Shown here: positions 43,790-53,351 of the stretch, one piece after another | Position numbering within the stretch: position 1 is the stretch's first letter | Layout: each line of letters begins with the position of its first letter | NCBI RefSeq assembly: GCF_014205635.1 | Contig: NZ_JACIIV010000005.1 | Location: 104,141-168,140 of the forward strand | Length of the DNA: 64,000 bases | Reading direction: 5' to 3' | Source: Polymorphobacter multimanifer | Lineage (GTDB): Bacteria > Pseudomonadota > Alphaproteobacteria > Sphingomonadales > Sphingomonadaceae | The notes under the pieces: model-generated | The model's input: only the letters and a program-made list of their open reading frames with translations | Told to the model about the DNA's origin: nothing | Database searches by the model: none | Program-made: the position numbers and the translations under genes

Positions 43790-44334
43790 GCGCCTTTGCG
43801 CAAGCGATGCGCCGTGTCGTCACCGGGGACGGCATGGACGGCCGGTCGGTGATCATTCTCGATGGCGGCCCTTCGGCAAGTGCGGGTGAGGCCGATGTCG
43901 GCGGGCTGTTCGAGATCTGGGAGGATGCGGCGCAAGGGCCGCTCGACCCGAAGGACCATGCGGACCTGGGCAACAGCAAGGCGATCCTCGGCCCGCGACC
44001 GGGCAATGTGCAGGTGCGCTGGTTCGTGGTGGCGCCGCTTCCCGAGGGCGTGCCCAAGGAGGCGCTCGACGCCGCCACCCGCGAGGCCTTCGCCACTGTC
44101 GGCGGCGCGCACCACATCATCGACCAGTCCCGCGCCTCGGCGATGCACGAGACGCAGTCGCTCGACATCATCTGCCTGTTGCAGGGCGATGTGTCGCTGG
44201 TGCTCGAAGGCACCGAGACGCGCATCAAGCCGGGGCAGGTGGTCATCCAGCGCGGCACCAACCATGCCTGGGTGGCGCACGGCGGCCCGGCGCTGCTGCT
44301 TGCGGTATTGATCGACCGGCCACTCGTGCGCTGA
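43786..44334 (+). CDS. Cupin-domain protein coupled to phaC
   Basis: 182-aa protein with one cupin domain in the C-terminal half: metal-binding-like residues in HETQSLDIICLLQGDVSLVL and the second motif KPGQVVIQRGTNHAWVAHGG. The N-terminal half (RRVVTGDGMDGRSVIILDGGPS; FEIWED; DPKDHADLG) is shared by a family of uncharacterised cupins. I start it at the TTG at 43786, which has AAGGA 8 nt upstream and overlaps the phaC stop; an ATG at 43807 is the alternative. Role unknown; aromatic or lactone metabolism is typical of relatives. It precedes a three-hairpin terminator element. Confidence 0.85.
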   Translation: MSAFAQAMRRVVTGDGMDGRSVIILDGGPSASAGEADVGGLFEIWEDAAQGPLDPKDHADLGNSKAILGPRPGNVQVRWFVVAPLPEGVPKEALDAATREAFATVGGAHHIIDQSRASAMHETQSLDIICLLQGDVSLVLEGTETRIKPGQVVIQRGTNHAWVAHGGPALLLAVLIDRPLVR

Positions 44335-44358
44335 GGCTGCAAGGCCTCATAGAGTAAA

Positions 44359-44465
44359 GAGGCGCGGCAAAGCCGCGCCTCACGTCGAACCGGTTCGGCG
44401 CGACAAGCGCGCGCCGCCCGGCCGGCCGGGCTTGCGGCGAGTCAGCAAACAGCGCTGCTATTTGC
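44359..44465 (-). repeat. Three-hairpin intergenic element, copy 2
   Basis: Reverse orientation relative to copies 1 and 3. Hairpin GCAAACAGC/GCTATTTGC at 44445-44465 (one G-T pair), a GACTCG box, a GC-rich palindromic middle (CCCGGCCGGCCGGG), AACCGGTTCGACGT, and a perfect 10-bp hairpin GAGGCGCGGC/GCCGCGCCTC at 44359-44381. It lies between the convergent cupin and gcdH genes. Confidence 0.7.
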
Positions 44466-44472
44466 AGCCGCC

Positions 44473-45672
44473 TCAGCCGAACGCCTGGATCCCCGTCTGC
44501 GCGCGCCCGAGGATGAGCGCATGCACATCATGCGTGCCCTCATAGGTGTTCACCGCCTCGAGGTTCATCGCGTGGCGGATGACATGATATTCATCCGACA
44601 CCCCGTTGCCGCCGTGCATGTCGCGCGCCTCGCGGGCAATTGCCAGCGCCTTGCCGCAATTGTTGCGCTTCAGGATCGAGATGGCTTCCGGCGCCAGCTT
44701 GTGCGCGTCCATCAGCCGCCCCGCCTGCAGCGCCAGCACCAGCCCCAGCGTGATCTCGGTCTGCATGTCCGCCAGCTTCTTCTGCACGAGCTGCGTTGCC
44801 GCCAGCGGCCGCCCGAACTGCTTGCGGTCGAGCGTGTACTGCCGGGCTGCATGCCAGCAGAACTCCGCCGCCCCCATCGCCCCCCAGCCGATGCCGTAGC
44901 GCGCATTGTTGAGGCAGCCGAACGGACCCTTCAGCCCCTCCACACCGGGCAGCAGCCGCTCGGCGGGCAGGTGGACGTCGGCGAGCACGATCTCGCCGGT
45001 GATGCCGGCCCGCAGCGCGAACTTGCCTTCGATCTTGGGCGTGGAAAAGCCGATGTCGCCGCGCTCCACCAGAAAGCCGCGGATCTTCTCGTCATCGCAC
45101 TTGGCCCAGACGACCGCCACATCGGCGATCGGCGAATTGGTGATCCACATCTTCGCCCCCGACAGCGTATAGCCGCCTGCCACGGCGCGCGCGCGGGTCT
45201 TCATGCCGCCGGGGTCCGAGCCGGCATCGGGCTCGGTGAGGCCGAAGCAGCCGACGACCTCGCCGCTGGCCAGCCCCGGCAGCCACTTCTGCCGCTGCGC
45301 CTCGGAGCCATAGGCATGGATGGGATACATCACGAGGCTCGACTGCACGCTCATCGCCGAGCGATAGGCGCTGTCGACGCGCTCCACTTCGCGCGCGATC
45401 AGGCCGTAGCTCACGTACGACGCACCCGCGCATCCATAGCCATCGATCGTCGGCCCGAGCAGCCCGGCCGCGCCGAACTTGCGCATGAGATCGGGGTCGT
45501 GCGTCTCATGGCGGTTCGCCAGCTTCACTTGCGGCATCAATTCGGCGTCGCAAAAGCTGCGCGCCCCTTCCTCGATCATCCGCTCCTCGTCGGTCAGCGC
45601 CTGGCGCAGCAGCAGCGGGTCTTCCCAGGCAAAGCGCGGCCAGTCAGTTGTGATCGGGGCATGCATGTTCAT
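44473..45672 (-). CDS. gcdH: Glutaryl-CoA dehydrogenase-like acyl-CoA dehydrogenase
   Basis: FAD enzyme oxidising and decarboxylating glutaryl-CoA to crotonyl-CoA in Lys/Trp and aromatic breakdown. 399 aa from the ATG at 45672, which has AAGGAG upstream. Signatures: [19 protein letters not shown] (FAD/substrate), [26 protein letters not shown] and, at the C-terminus, [17 protein letters not shown] with catalytic Glu378, typical for this subfamily. Product crotonyl-CoA could feed PHA synthesis by the nearby phaC. 84 nt downstream of the tandem SnoaL gene. Confidence 0.92.
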   Translation of the reverse strand: MNMHAPITTDWPRFAWEDPLLLRQALTDEERMIEEGARSFCDAELMPQVKLANRHETHDPDLMRKFGAAGLLGPTIDGYGCAGASYVSYGLIAREVERVDSAYRSAMSVQSSLVMYPIHAYGSEAQRQKWLPGLASGEVVGCFGLTEPDAGSDPGGMKTRARAVAGGYTLSGAKMWITNSPIADVAVVWAKCDDEKIRGFLVERGDIGFSTPKIEGKFALRAGITGEIVLADVHLPAERLLPGVEGLKGPFGCLNNARYGIGWGAMGAAEFCWHAARQYTLDRKQFGRPLAATQLVQKKLADMQTEITLGLVLALQAGRLMDAHKLAPEAISILKRNNCGKALAIAREARDMHGGNGVSDEYHVIRHAMNLEAVNTYEGTHDVHALILGRAQTGIQAFG

Positions 45673-45756
45673 CGTGCCAAACTCCTTCAAGCCTGAAATA
45701 TCGGCGCGAAGCGGTGCTGTCACGATGGCGAATGCGGCTGCGGCCATAGCTCCACG

Positions 45757-46668
45757 CTATGTCCTTATCTGTGCCTCCAGTGCCGCCAGATCCTCGACAT
45801 GCCAGACCCGGTCGATCCGGCCCTGATCGTTCAGCCGCACCACGTCCATGCCCTGCATGGTGAAGGCCCGTCCGCTTGCCGGATGGCCGAGCAGGGGGGC
45901 GCCGCTGTGGGTGCCGTGCATCGTCCAGCGGTCGGCAGCGAAGCGGCCCTGCACGGCATAGGCGTCGATCGTCATCTCCAAATCGGGTGCCGCCTCGCGC
46001 AGCCAGCCGAGCACATCGAGAATGCCGGGGATGCCGGGGCGCTGGCCGGGGGCGGGGTTCATGTCGATCACGTCTTCGGCATAAACTTCCGCAGCCACGC
46101 GCAGGTCCCCAGCCGCCCACAGCCCTTCGATATGACGGCGGGCAACGGAAAGCATCTTGCGCTCTGCATCTGTGAGTGTCTCCGGGTCAGGCGTCCACGC
46201 CGCCTGTGCATCCGCAACAGCAGGCACGATCGCCACCGCCGCCGCCGGCGCCCCGAAGTTCGCGCTGCCACCCCCAAGCTGCTGCTGCATCTGGAACATC
46301 TCCTCGATGTGCCAAAGCTCGCGGATTTGCCCGTCCGCCACCCGCACCCAATCGATCCCGCTGAAGCGCAGCCGCTTGCCTGTCGGCGCATCGCCCATCA
46401 GCGGGCCGGTGTGCGTGCCTTCCAGCGTCCACCAATCCACGCCGATCGGCCCGCAAGCAAGGGTTCCGTGGAGGTGCATCGTCAGGTCGGGCATGGCCGA
46501 GCGGAACAGGCCTACCGCGAGGTGCAGCCCCTCGCGCCCCGAAGCCTGGCCGGCGATCGGCATATGGTCGATCACATGCTCGGCGTAGAGCCGGTCGATG
46601 AGCTCGGTGCGCCCCTCGGACCAGATGGCGGTGATCTGCGCAGCAAGCAGGTTGTGGATATCGGTCAT
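45757..46668 (-). CDS. Tandem SnoaL-like (ester cyclase family) protein
   Basis: 303-aa protein made of two SnoaL/NTF2-like domains, about residues 1-130 and 165-300. Each has the same layout: a helix with LYAEHVIDH or VYAEDVIDM, a PGQ/AGQ turn, D-x-T/E-M strand (MPDLTMHLHG, APDLEMTIDA), WWTLEGTHTGPLMG or WTMHGTHSGAPLLG, and a final WHIEEMF / WHVEDL strand. The linker is Ala-rich. Members are polyketide cyclases or uncharacterised isomerases. Start chosen at the ATG at 46668. It is upstream of gcdH and divergent from a TonB receptor across a palindromic candidate operator. Confidence 0.85.
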   Translation of the reverse strand: MTDIHNLLAAQITAIWSEGRTELIDRLYAEHVIDHMPIAGQASGREGLHLAVGLFRSAMPDLTMHLHGTLACGPIGVDWWTLEGTHTGPLMGDAPTGKRLRFSGIDWVRVADGQIRELWHIEEMFQMQQQLGGGSANFGAPAAAVAIVPAVADAQAAWTPDPETLTDAERKMLSVARRHIEGLWAAGDLRVAAEVYAEDVIDMNPAPGQRPGIPGILDVLGWLREAAPDLEMTIDAYAVQGRFAADRWTMHGTHSGAPLLGHPASGRAFTMQGMDVVRLNDQGRIDRVWHVEDLAALEAQIRT

Positions 46669-46721
46669 GCCGCAAGGCTGACGCGCCACGCGGCTCCGGG
46701 AAAGGGGAGCGGAACCGCAAG

Positions 46722-46742
46722 CTATCGGCCCCCTACCGATAG
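46722..46742. promoter_or_regulatory. Palindromic candidate operator in a divergent promoter region
   Basis: CTATCGG, 7-nt spacer, CCGATAG: perfect 7-bp inverted repeat, 54 nt before the SnoaL start and 79 nt before the TonB receptor start. Size and spacing suit a dimeric repressor. Confidence 0.45.
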
Positions 46743-46820
46743 TTATTTCGCAAAACTGCTTTGAGGTTGAAATATTGTCGTCAGAAATGGGCGGCGGCTG
46801 CGCTGCCATGGGGAGGGATC

Positions 46821-49046
46821 ATGCGCAACATTCTGAAAGCTGCCTTGGGCAGCGCCGCCGCGATCGCAATGGCCGCTCCCGCATGGTCGCAGCAGGTGGC
46901 AGCAGCGCCTGACAATGATTTGCTCCCCGATATCGTCGTCACTGCCGAGCGGCGCGAAAGCCGACTGCAGGAAACCCCGATCTCGATCACCGCACTCGGT
47001 GCCGCCCAGCTCGAAAACCAGGGCGTGCGCACGGTCGGCGATCTTGCTGCAACCGTTCCCAACCTCACTTCCACCACCGGCCCGCAAGGTTCGGCGGACG
47101 CCAACTTCTTCGTGCGCGGCGTCGGGCAGTTCGATTTCATCATCACCAACGATCCTGGCGTGGGGGTCTATGTCGATGGCGTCTATCTCGGCCGCACCGT
47201 CGGTGCGCTGCTCGACAGTTCGGATATTGCGCGGGTGGAAGTGCTGCGCGGCCCGCAAGGCACGCTGTTCGGCCGCAACACCCTGGGCGGCGCCATCTCG
47301 ATCACCACCCGCCAGCCCGAAATCGGCGCGCTGTCGGGTCAGGGCCGCGCCACCTACGGCAGCCGGGACCGGATCGACCTCGACGCCTCGCTCAACGTGC
47401 CGCTGGGAGACAGGGCGGCGCTGCGCGTCTCGGGCGTCACGCGCAACCAGGATGGCTTCTCGCGCAACCCCAGAACCGGCGTCGTCTTCGGCCGCACCGA
47501 GCGGCTCGGCGGCAAGGCAGCATTGCTGTTCGAGGCCACCGAAGCGCTCACTGTCACGCTGAGTGCCGACTATTCGCTCGACAAGTCCAACCCGGCACCC
47601 GCGGTGCTGCTCGACATCCTGCCGCTGCCCTTCTTCCCCGCCGATGCGCGTGCCGATCTGTTCAACCCCAATGATTTCTACCGCAGCTTCGCTTCCAACA
47701 GCCCCGAGGCACGCAACGAAATCTACGGCTTCTCGGGCACCATCGCCTATGATTTCGGCGGCGCCACGCTGAAATCGATCACTGCCTATCGCAACCTCGA
47801 CAGCTTCTCGACCTCGGATCCCGACGGCACCGGCTATCGCCTCTACGATCAGCAGGCGACCACGGTGCAAAACCAGTTCAGCCAGGAACTGCAGCTTTCC
47901 GGCTCGCTTCTCGACGACAAGCTCGAATATCTGCTCGGCGCCTATTATTTCCGGGAAGACGCCGATCAGACCTTGTTTCTCTGCTTCGCGCCGATCACCC
48001 CGCTGCCCACCGCACGCGGCAACGCGTGCAACACCTGGACGCAGGGCAACGCGCAGATCACCAACAGCTATGCCGTCTTCGGCCAGGCGCGCTACAAGAC
48101 CGAAGGCGGCTTTTCGCTGACGCTGGGCGGCCGCTACACCTGGGAAGACAAGGACATCGTGTCGAACCAGCTGTTCGATTTCCGCCCCGCCGGCTTCGAA
48201 GCGGCCCCTGGCATGGTGGTGCCGGGCTTCCCGGCGCCGATCGTCACCGATCTTGCGTCCTCGCTCAGCTTCCGCAAATTCACCCCCAAGATCGGGCTCG
48301 AATATGCCCCGAACCGCGATCTGCTGGTGTTCGCAAGCTATGCCAAGGGCTTCCGCTCGGGCGGCTTCAACGGCCGCATCATTGCCCCGCAGGCAAGCGT
48401 GCCGAGCTATGCACCCGACACCAACGACACCTTCGAGCTTGGCTTCAAATCGGATATCGTCCCCGGCGTGCTGCGCACCAACATCACGGCGTTCTACAGC
48501 AAATACAAGGGCATCCAGCAGACCATCTCCGATCCGGCGGTGCAGTTCCGGGTCGCCAACGCCGGCAATGCCGAGCTTTACGGCTTCGAGGCGGAAGTGG
48601 CGCTCAACCCGGTGCGCGGGCTGCGCTTCAACGCCGGCATCGGCTACACCTCGAGCAGCTTCGAGGATGTGCCCGTCAATGTCGGCCCCATCAACGGCAA
48701 CCGCCTGCCGTTCAGCCCGGAGTGGACGGTGGCACTCGGCGGCGAATATCGCGTCGACCTCGGCAATTTCGCGCTCACCCCGCGCGTCGACTGGCGCTTC
48801 CAGAGCCGCACCTTCTTCACCGCCTTCAACCTGCCGCTCGAACAGCAGGACCCCTATGGGCTGCTCGCCGCGCGCATCACGCTCACCGACGCCGATGATC
48901 GCTTCAGCCTGGCGGTCTATGGCGAGAACCTGGCAGACGCCAAATACTTCACCTTCGGCCAGAACGCGCTGCAGGCGCAGGGGGTTGCCTATAACTACAT
49001 CGGCCGCCCGCGCGAGTTCGGGGTGACGGCAGGCTTCAAATTCTAG
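46821..49046 (+). CDS. TonB-dependent outer-membrane receptor
   Basis: 741-aa outer-membrane beta-barrel for energy-dependent import of a ligand. Signal peptide MRNILKAALGSAAAIAMAAPAWS with GGGGAGGG upstream of the ATG at 46821. A TonB box (DIVVTAERR) follows at about residue 37, then the plug with RVEVLRGPQGTLFGRNTLGGAI, and the barrel ending in an aromatic C-terminus (GVTAGFKF). No N-terminal signalling extension, so it is not a FecA-type transducer. Ligand unknown; placement among catabolic genes suggests an organic substrate rather than iron. Closely related in plug and barrel to the receptor at 56467-58734. Confidence 0.94.
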   Translation: MRNILKAALGSAAAIAMAAPAWSQQVAAAPDNDLLPDIVVTAERRESRLQETPISITALGAAQLENQGVRTVGDLAATVPNLTSTTGPQGSADANFFVRGVGQFDFIITNDPGVGVYVDGVYLGRTVGALLDSSDIARVEVLRGPQGTLFGRNTLGGAISITTRQPEIGALSGQGRATYGSRDRIDLDASLNVPLGDRAALRVSGVTRNQDGFSRNPRTGVVFGRTERLGGKAALLFEATEALTVTLSADYSLDKSNPAPAVLLDILPLPFFPADARADLFNPNDFYRSFASNSPEARNEIYGFSGTIAYDFGGATLKSITAYRNLDSFSTSDPDGTGYRLYDQQATTVQNQFSQELQLSGSLLDDKLEYLLGAYYFREDADQTLFLCFAPITPLPTARGNACNTWTQGNAQITNSYAVFGQARYKTEGGFSLTLGGRYTWEDKDIVSNQLFDFRPAGFEAAPGMVVPGFPAPIVTDLASSLSFRKFTPKIGLEYAPNRDLLVFASYAKGFRSGGFNGRIIAPQASVPSYAPDTNDTFELGFKSDIVPGVLRTNITAFYSKYKGIQQTISDPAVQFRVANAGNAELYGFEAEVALNPVRGLRFNAGIGYTSSSFEDVPVNVGPINGNRLPFSPEWTVALGGEYRVDLGNFALTPRVDWRFQSRTFFTAFNLPLEQQDPYGLLAARITLTDADDRFSLAVYGENLADAKYFTFGQNALQAQGVAYNYIGRPREFGVTAGFKF

Positions 49047-49065
49047 GCCAAGGCCAAGGCGGCGA

Positions 49066-49157
49066 GAAACAGCGAAGCTGTTTCGAGACTCGCCGCCGTG
49101 CCCGGCCGGCGGATGCCGACTGATCCGATCCGACGTCAGCCGCGGCTTTGCCGCGGC
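49066..49157 (+). repeat. Three-hairpin intergenic element, copy 3
   Basis: Hairpin GAAACAGC-GAA-GCTGTTTC at 49066-49084 (perfect 8 bp), GAGACTCGCCGC, a GC-rich palindromic middle (CCCGGCCGG), CCGACGTCA, and hairpin GCCGCGGC-TTT-GCCGCGGC at 49139-49157, then a pyrimidine-rich tail. Same orientation as copy 1. It lies between the convergent TonB receptor and SDR genes. Confidence 0.7.
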
Positions 49158-49174
49158 CTTCCCTTCTTTCGCCT

Positions 49175-49924
49175 TCAAACCGCCGTCAGCCCGCCATCCA
49201 CCGCCAGGGCCGCCCCCGTCACAAAACTTGCCCGGTCCGAAATCAGCCACGCCGCCGCCTCGGCAATCTCCTCGGGCGCCGCCACCCGCCCCATGGGATG
49301 GAAGCCTGCCGCTGCCGCCGCATAGCCCGGCGCATGCGCCTCGGCGCGCTCCAAGATCATCGGCGTCGCCACCGCCCCCGGCAGCACGGCATTCACCCGG
49401 ATGCCAAGCGCCGCATGATCGACGGCGGCAACGCGCGTCAGCCCCATCACGCCATGCTTGGAGGCGGCATAGGCGGCCAGCCCCGGTGCTGCGACCGCCG
49501 ACATCACGCTGCCGGTGTTGACGATGGCCCCCGGCCGGGACAGCCGTGGCAGCTCGGCCTGCAGGCAGATGAACAGCCCGCGCAAATTGACCGCCATCAC
49601 CGCATCGAAATCGACGAGCGGGATGGTTTCGAGCGGCATCATCCGTCCGCGCGATTGCTCGATGCCGGCATTGTTGAACGCGCCGTCGAGCCGGCCGAAC
49701 GCCGCGATCACCGCATCGATCGCCGCCGCGACCGAGGTAGGGTCCGACACATCGCACCGCGCCGAAATCGCACCCGGCAGTACGGCTGCCACCTCTGCCG
49801 CACCATCCGCATTGATATCAAGGCAAGCCACCCGCGCGCCATGCGCGGTAAACACCCGCGCCGCCGCCGCCCCGATGCCGCTCGCCGCCCCCGTCACCAG
49901 AATATGCTTGCCGCCGAGCATCAT
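49175..49924 (-). CDS. Short-chain dehydrogenase/reductase
   Basis: 249-aa NAD(P)-dependent oxidoreductase of the classical SDR family. Cofactor motif GAASGIG near residue 13, acidic Asp in CLDINADG (suggesting NAD preference), NNAG near 85, catalytic Ser in NTGSVMS, YAASK with Tyr/Lys near 150, and the PGAVATPM segment. Start at the ATG at 49924, overlapping the amidohydrolase stop by 1 nt, so it is coupled to that gene. Substrate unknown; an alcohol or ketone intermediate of the same pathway is the natural guess. Confidence 0.92.
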   Translation of the reverse strand: MMLGGKHILVTGAASGIGAAAARVFTAHGARVACLDINADGAAEVAAVLPGAISARCDVSDPTSVAAAIDAVIAAFGRLDGAFNNAGIEQSRGRMMPLETIPLVDFDAVMAVNLRGLFICLQAELPRLSRPGAIVNTGSVMSAVAAPGLAAYAASKHGVMGLTRVAAVDHAALGIRVNAVLPGAVATPMILERAEAHAPGYAAAAAGFHPMGRVAAPEEIAEAAAWLISDRASFVTGAALAVDGGLTAV

Positions 49925-51417
49925 CACGCCGCTGCCCAGCCATAGGCGAGGTTGCTCGGCAGCCCTCCACGTGCGCGCCAATCGCTGTTGATCGCCTCGA
50001 TCTGCCCTGCCTCTATCCCCTGCGCGCCATAGGCCGCCGGATCGAGTCCGTGCAGCCGCGCGCTGTTGAGCCCGAGGATCGCCGCCTTGGTCGGGCTGTC
50101 CCACCCGCCAAGGTCGGGCAGGCCGAAGCGCTGGATCAGGTCGGGCGGCGTTTCCAGCCGCCGGAACGCCTCGATCTGCCATTGCGGGCTGCCGTACCAG
50201 ACGCTGTCGGTGCCCCACAGCACCTTGTCGGCTCCCAGCCCGCTGACCAGCGTCGCCACCATCGCCGCTGCCAGCCGCGGCTGGGTCAGCACGGTGAAGG
50301 CAAAGCTCGCGCCGATATCGGCATAGACATTCGACACGCTGTGAAGTGCGGGAATCTCGGCGAGATCGCTCACCCAGTCGATCCTCCCCTCGGCTTCAAA
50401 GCGCGCCAGTTCGGCATCGGTCGGCTGCGGAATGGTGCGATAGGCGGCGTGATAGATGATGAAGTTGAGCTGCGGCCAATCCTTCGCCGCACGCGGCAGG
50501 TCGTCGATTCGCGCAAAGGGCTCGGCACCCGGCATCAGGCTCGGGTCGGCCGGCAGCAGCCCCTTGTGGATGCACAGGTTGCGCACCCCCGCCTTCACCA
50601 GCCGCTCATACGCCGGATACATCAGCGCCTCATCATCGAGCCGCCAGCGATGCGCCGAGGGGCCGAAGGGCTCCCCCACCGTATAGCCCTTCCAGCCATC
50701 GGGCTTGAGCTCGGCATGCACCCGGTCGATCTCGTCGAGCCAGCCGGCATGGCCGGGTGCAATCACGGCATGGCTCAACAGCCGCCGCCCGCCCGCCACC
50801 GCGTTCACCGCCGCCCGCGCCGCCGCCATCTGGTTGTTGCTCAGCATCCAGCCCTGGTCGGTGTCCGACGGGGCGCCGGAGAGCAGCGCCACCCGCGTGT
50901 CCGAAGCGAGGAAGATATCGCGCAGGAAGGCCGCGAACTTGATGTGCTCGATGGTGAAGCATCCGGCGTGCGGAAGCCCGAGGATCTCGGCGGAAAGCTC
51001 GATGAGTCCGGTCAACGGCACGAACAGCGCGGGGTCGGCATCGTCTTTCAGGAAATGCACCTGGTCGTCGAACACGAACTGCGCCGCCTGCGCGCTGCGC
51101 TCGGCATCGGCGGCACCCGCGTCGCGCGGCGTGTCGCGGCTGACGGTGAAGCCACTGCCAAAACTCTTGTTCAGCTCGGCAAAGGCGCTCGCCATCGCCA
51201 TCGGTGTGCCGAGCCAGGCGGCAGGGCTGAGCGCATGGCGGCGGCTCTCGGCCTCGGCGCGCGCTCGCATCCGCGTCTCATAGCCCTTGAGCGCAGCCGA
51301 TTGGCGCGGGGGCAGATATTCGCCATTCGACACGATCCGGGGCGGCACCGGCAGCGGCGCCAGTCGCTCGGCAGGGATCAGGCGGGCGCGGACATCGGGG
51401 GGCAGCAGCATCGGCAT
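49924..51417 (-). CDS. Amidohydrolase-2 family protein
   Basis: 497-aa TIM-barrel metal-dependent hydrolase or decarboxylase (amidohydrolase-related family, as in ACMSD). Visible: PLTGLIELSAEIL, the HIKF...FLRDIF segment, LCIHKGL, YHAAYRT near 360 and LWGTDSVWYGSPQWQIEAFRR near 425 with the metal-binding Asp. An N-terminal 70-residue region is not part of the common fold. Start at 51417; an in-frame ATG at 51411 is equally possible, as no clear ribosome-binding site is seen. Coupled to the SDR gene, divergent from the NmrA gene. Confidence 0.85.
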   Translation of the reverse strand: MPMLLPPDVRARLIPAERLAPLPVPPRIVSNGEYLPPRQSAALKGYETRMRARAEAESRRHALSPAAWLGTPMAMASAFAELNKSFGSGFTVSRDTPRDAGAADAERSAQAAQFVFDDQVHFLKDDADPALFVPLTGLIELSAEILGLPHAGCFTIEHIKFAAFLRDIFLASDTRVALLSGAPSDTDQGWMLSNNQMAAARAAVNAVAGGRRLLSHAVIAPGHAGWLDEIDRVHAELKPDGWKGYTVGEPFGPSAHRWRLDDEALMYPAYERLVKAGVRNLCIHKGLLPADPSLMPGAEPFARIDDLPRAAKDWPQLNFIIYHAAYRTIPQPTDAELARFEAEGRIDWVSDLAEIPALHSVSNVYADIGASFAFTVLTQPRLAAAMVATLVSGLGADKVLWGTDSVWYGSPQWQIEAFRRLETPPDLIQRFGLPDLGGWDSPTKAAILGLNSARLHGLDPAAYGAQGIEAGQIEAINSDWRARGGLPSNLAYGWAAA

Positions 51418-51488
51418 GGCAGGAGAGTGCCGCAGCGGTTCCGCTCCGGGGCATGACGAGTGCAAGCGTCGCGATAACTTGCAAGACA

Positions 51489-51507
51489 ATGGGCGTGACG
51501 CGCCCAT
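51489..51507. promoter_or_regulatory. Inverted repeat in the divergent amidohydrolase/NmrA promoter region
   Basis: ATGGGCG, 5-nt spacer, CGCCCAT: perfect 7-bp palindromic arms, 24 nt before the NmrA start. The 8-mer CTTGCAAG lies just upstream. It could be an operator; if transcribed it could instead be a leader hairpin. Confidence 0.35.
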
Positions 51508-51530
51508 GGCGGCGGGTTAGCCTCCGCCCC

Positions 51531-52372
51531 ATGAGAATTCTCGTGATCGGGGGCACCGGCAAGACCGGATCGGCGGCGGTGACGGCGCTGCGGTCCCGGG
51601 GCGTGGGCGCGGTTGTCGGCGCTCGCTCGCCCGATAGAGCCGGGGGCAAGGGTGGCGTGGCGCTCGATGTGCGCGATCCCGCCAGCGTCGAGGCGGCTGC
51701 GGCAGGCTTCGAGGCCGTCTATCTGCTCACGCCGCTGGGGCCCGACGAAAGCGAGGTCGGCGTCGATGCCGTCCGCGCCTTGCGCCGTGTGGGGGTGGGG
51801 AAGATCGTCTATCTCGCCATCCAGAACCTCGTGCCGATGCGCGCCATCCCGCATTTCGAGACGAAGATCCCGGTGGCGGCTGAAGTGCTCGCCGATGGCC
51901 GCTCGGTCGTTCTCGGTGCCAATTTCTTCATGGACAACGATGCGATGCTGCTCGGCGCCATCGTGCGTGCCGGCGTCTATCCGCTGCCGGTCGGCAACGT
52001 AGGCGTGTGGAGCATCGCCGCTGCCGATATCGGCGAGGCGGCGGCCAACGCCCTCACGCGGCGCGACTGGGACGGCCAGAATGTGCCGCTGTGCGGTCCC
52101 GAGCGCCATACCGGAGCCAGCCTCGCCGCCAATTGGGCGGCGGTGACCGGCCGGCCGGTCGTCTATGGCGGCGATGATGTCGAGCCCTTCCTCACCGCCA
52201 CCGGCCTGCCGGCGGGCTGGGTGCGCGACGATCTGGGGCAGATGTTCCGGGTAACGCAGGCGCTCGGTTGCGTTGCCACGCCGGCTGAGGTGGCTGCGAG
52301 TGCCGCGATCATCGGTCGCCCGCCGACCCGTCATATCGATTTCGCTGCCGCACTTTTGGAAAGGAGCAAGGC

Positions 52373-52376
<4 letters not shown>
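51531..52376 (+). CDS. NmrA-like NAD(P)-binding protein
   Basis: 281-aa atypical SDR of the NmrA/HSCARG group. N-terminal Rossmann motif VIGGTGKTGSAAV, then LDVRDPAS and YLLTPLGPDE; it lacks the YxxxK catalytic pair, so it may bind nucleotide as a redox sensor or act on quinone-like substrates. Cytoplasmic. Start at the ATG at 51531. The stop overlaps the OsmC/Ohr gene (ATGA). A second, distinct NmrA-like protein is encoded at 58783-59706. Confidence 0.85.
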
Positions 52377-52794
<418 letters not shown>

Positions 52795-52798
<4 letters not shown>

Positions 52799-53253
52799 CC
52801 TACACTGCCGCCCTGGCCCAGGAGGGCGAGGCGCCCAAGCTCCGCCCCTTCACCGACCGCGACCATCCCAACGCGAAAATGCTCAAGGATGCGCACGAAA
52901 ACTTCCAGAAGGGCGATATCGAAGCGCTGTTCGGGCTGATGGCCGATGACATGGCGTGGCACATGCCCGGCAACAACGCGCTGTCGGGCGATTTCATCGG
53001 CCGCGACGCCATCCTCGGAAGCTTCGCCGCGCTCCAATCCAACGTCGACGCCTATTGGGCCTGGCCGCTCGACTATTTCGGGTCGGACGATCATGTCGTC
53101 CTCGTCGCCAAGGTCCATGCCCGGCGCGGAGACAAGGTGCTCGATTGCCTCGAATGCCTGCTCTGGCGCGTCGACGCAGCGGGCAAGCTCGCCGAAGTCT
53201 GGCACATGGCGCTCGACGAAAAGGCGTGGGACGCGTTCTTCTCGGTCTACTGA
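52795..53253 (+). CDS. SnoaL/NTF2-like protein
   Basis: 152-aa single-domain NTF2-like protein: helix HPNAKMLKDAHENFQKGDIEALF, then MADDMAWHMPGNNALSGDFIGRD in two pieces, and a final strand LAEVWHMALDEKAWDAFF. Such proteins act as small-molecule isomerases or cyclases; many are uncharacterised. Start is the ATG at 52795 overlapping the OsmC/Ohr stop. Third member of the coupled NmrA-Ohr-SnoaL trio. Sequence is only distantly similar to the tandem SnoaL protein at 45757-46668. Confidence 0.85.
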
Positions 53254-53351
53254 CCCTCATTCCCGCCGGTTGGGGCTTGCGCCGGGCTTTGCATGAGCGC
53301 CGCCCCGCCGCCCTCGACAATCCTGCCCCGATGCAGGGGAGGAAGGCCGGA

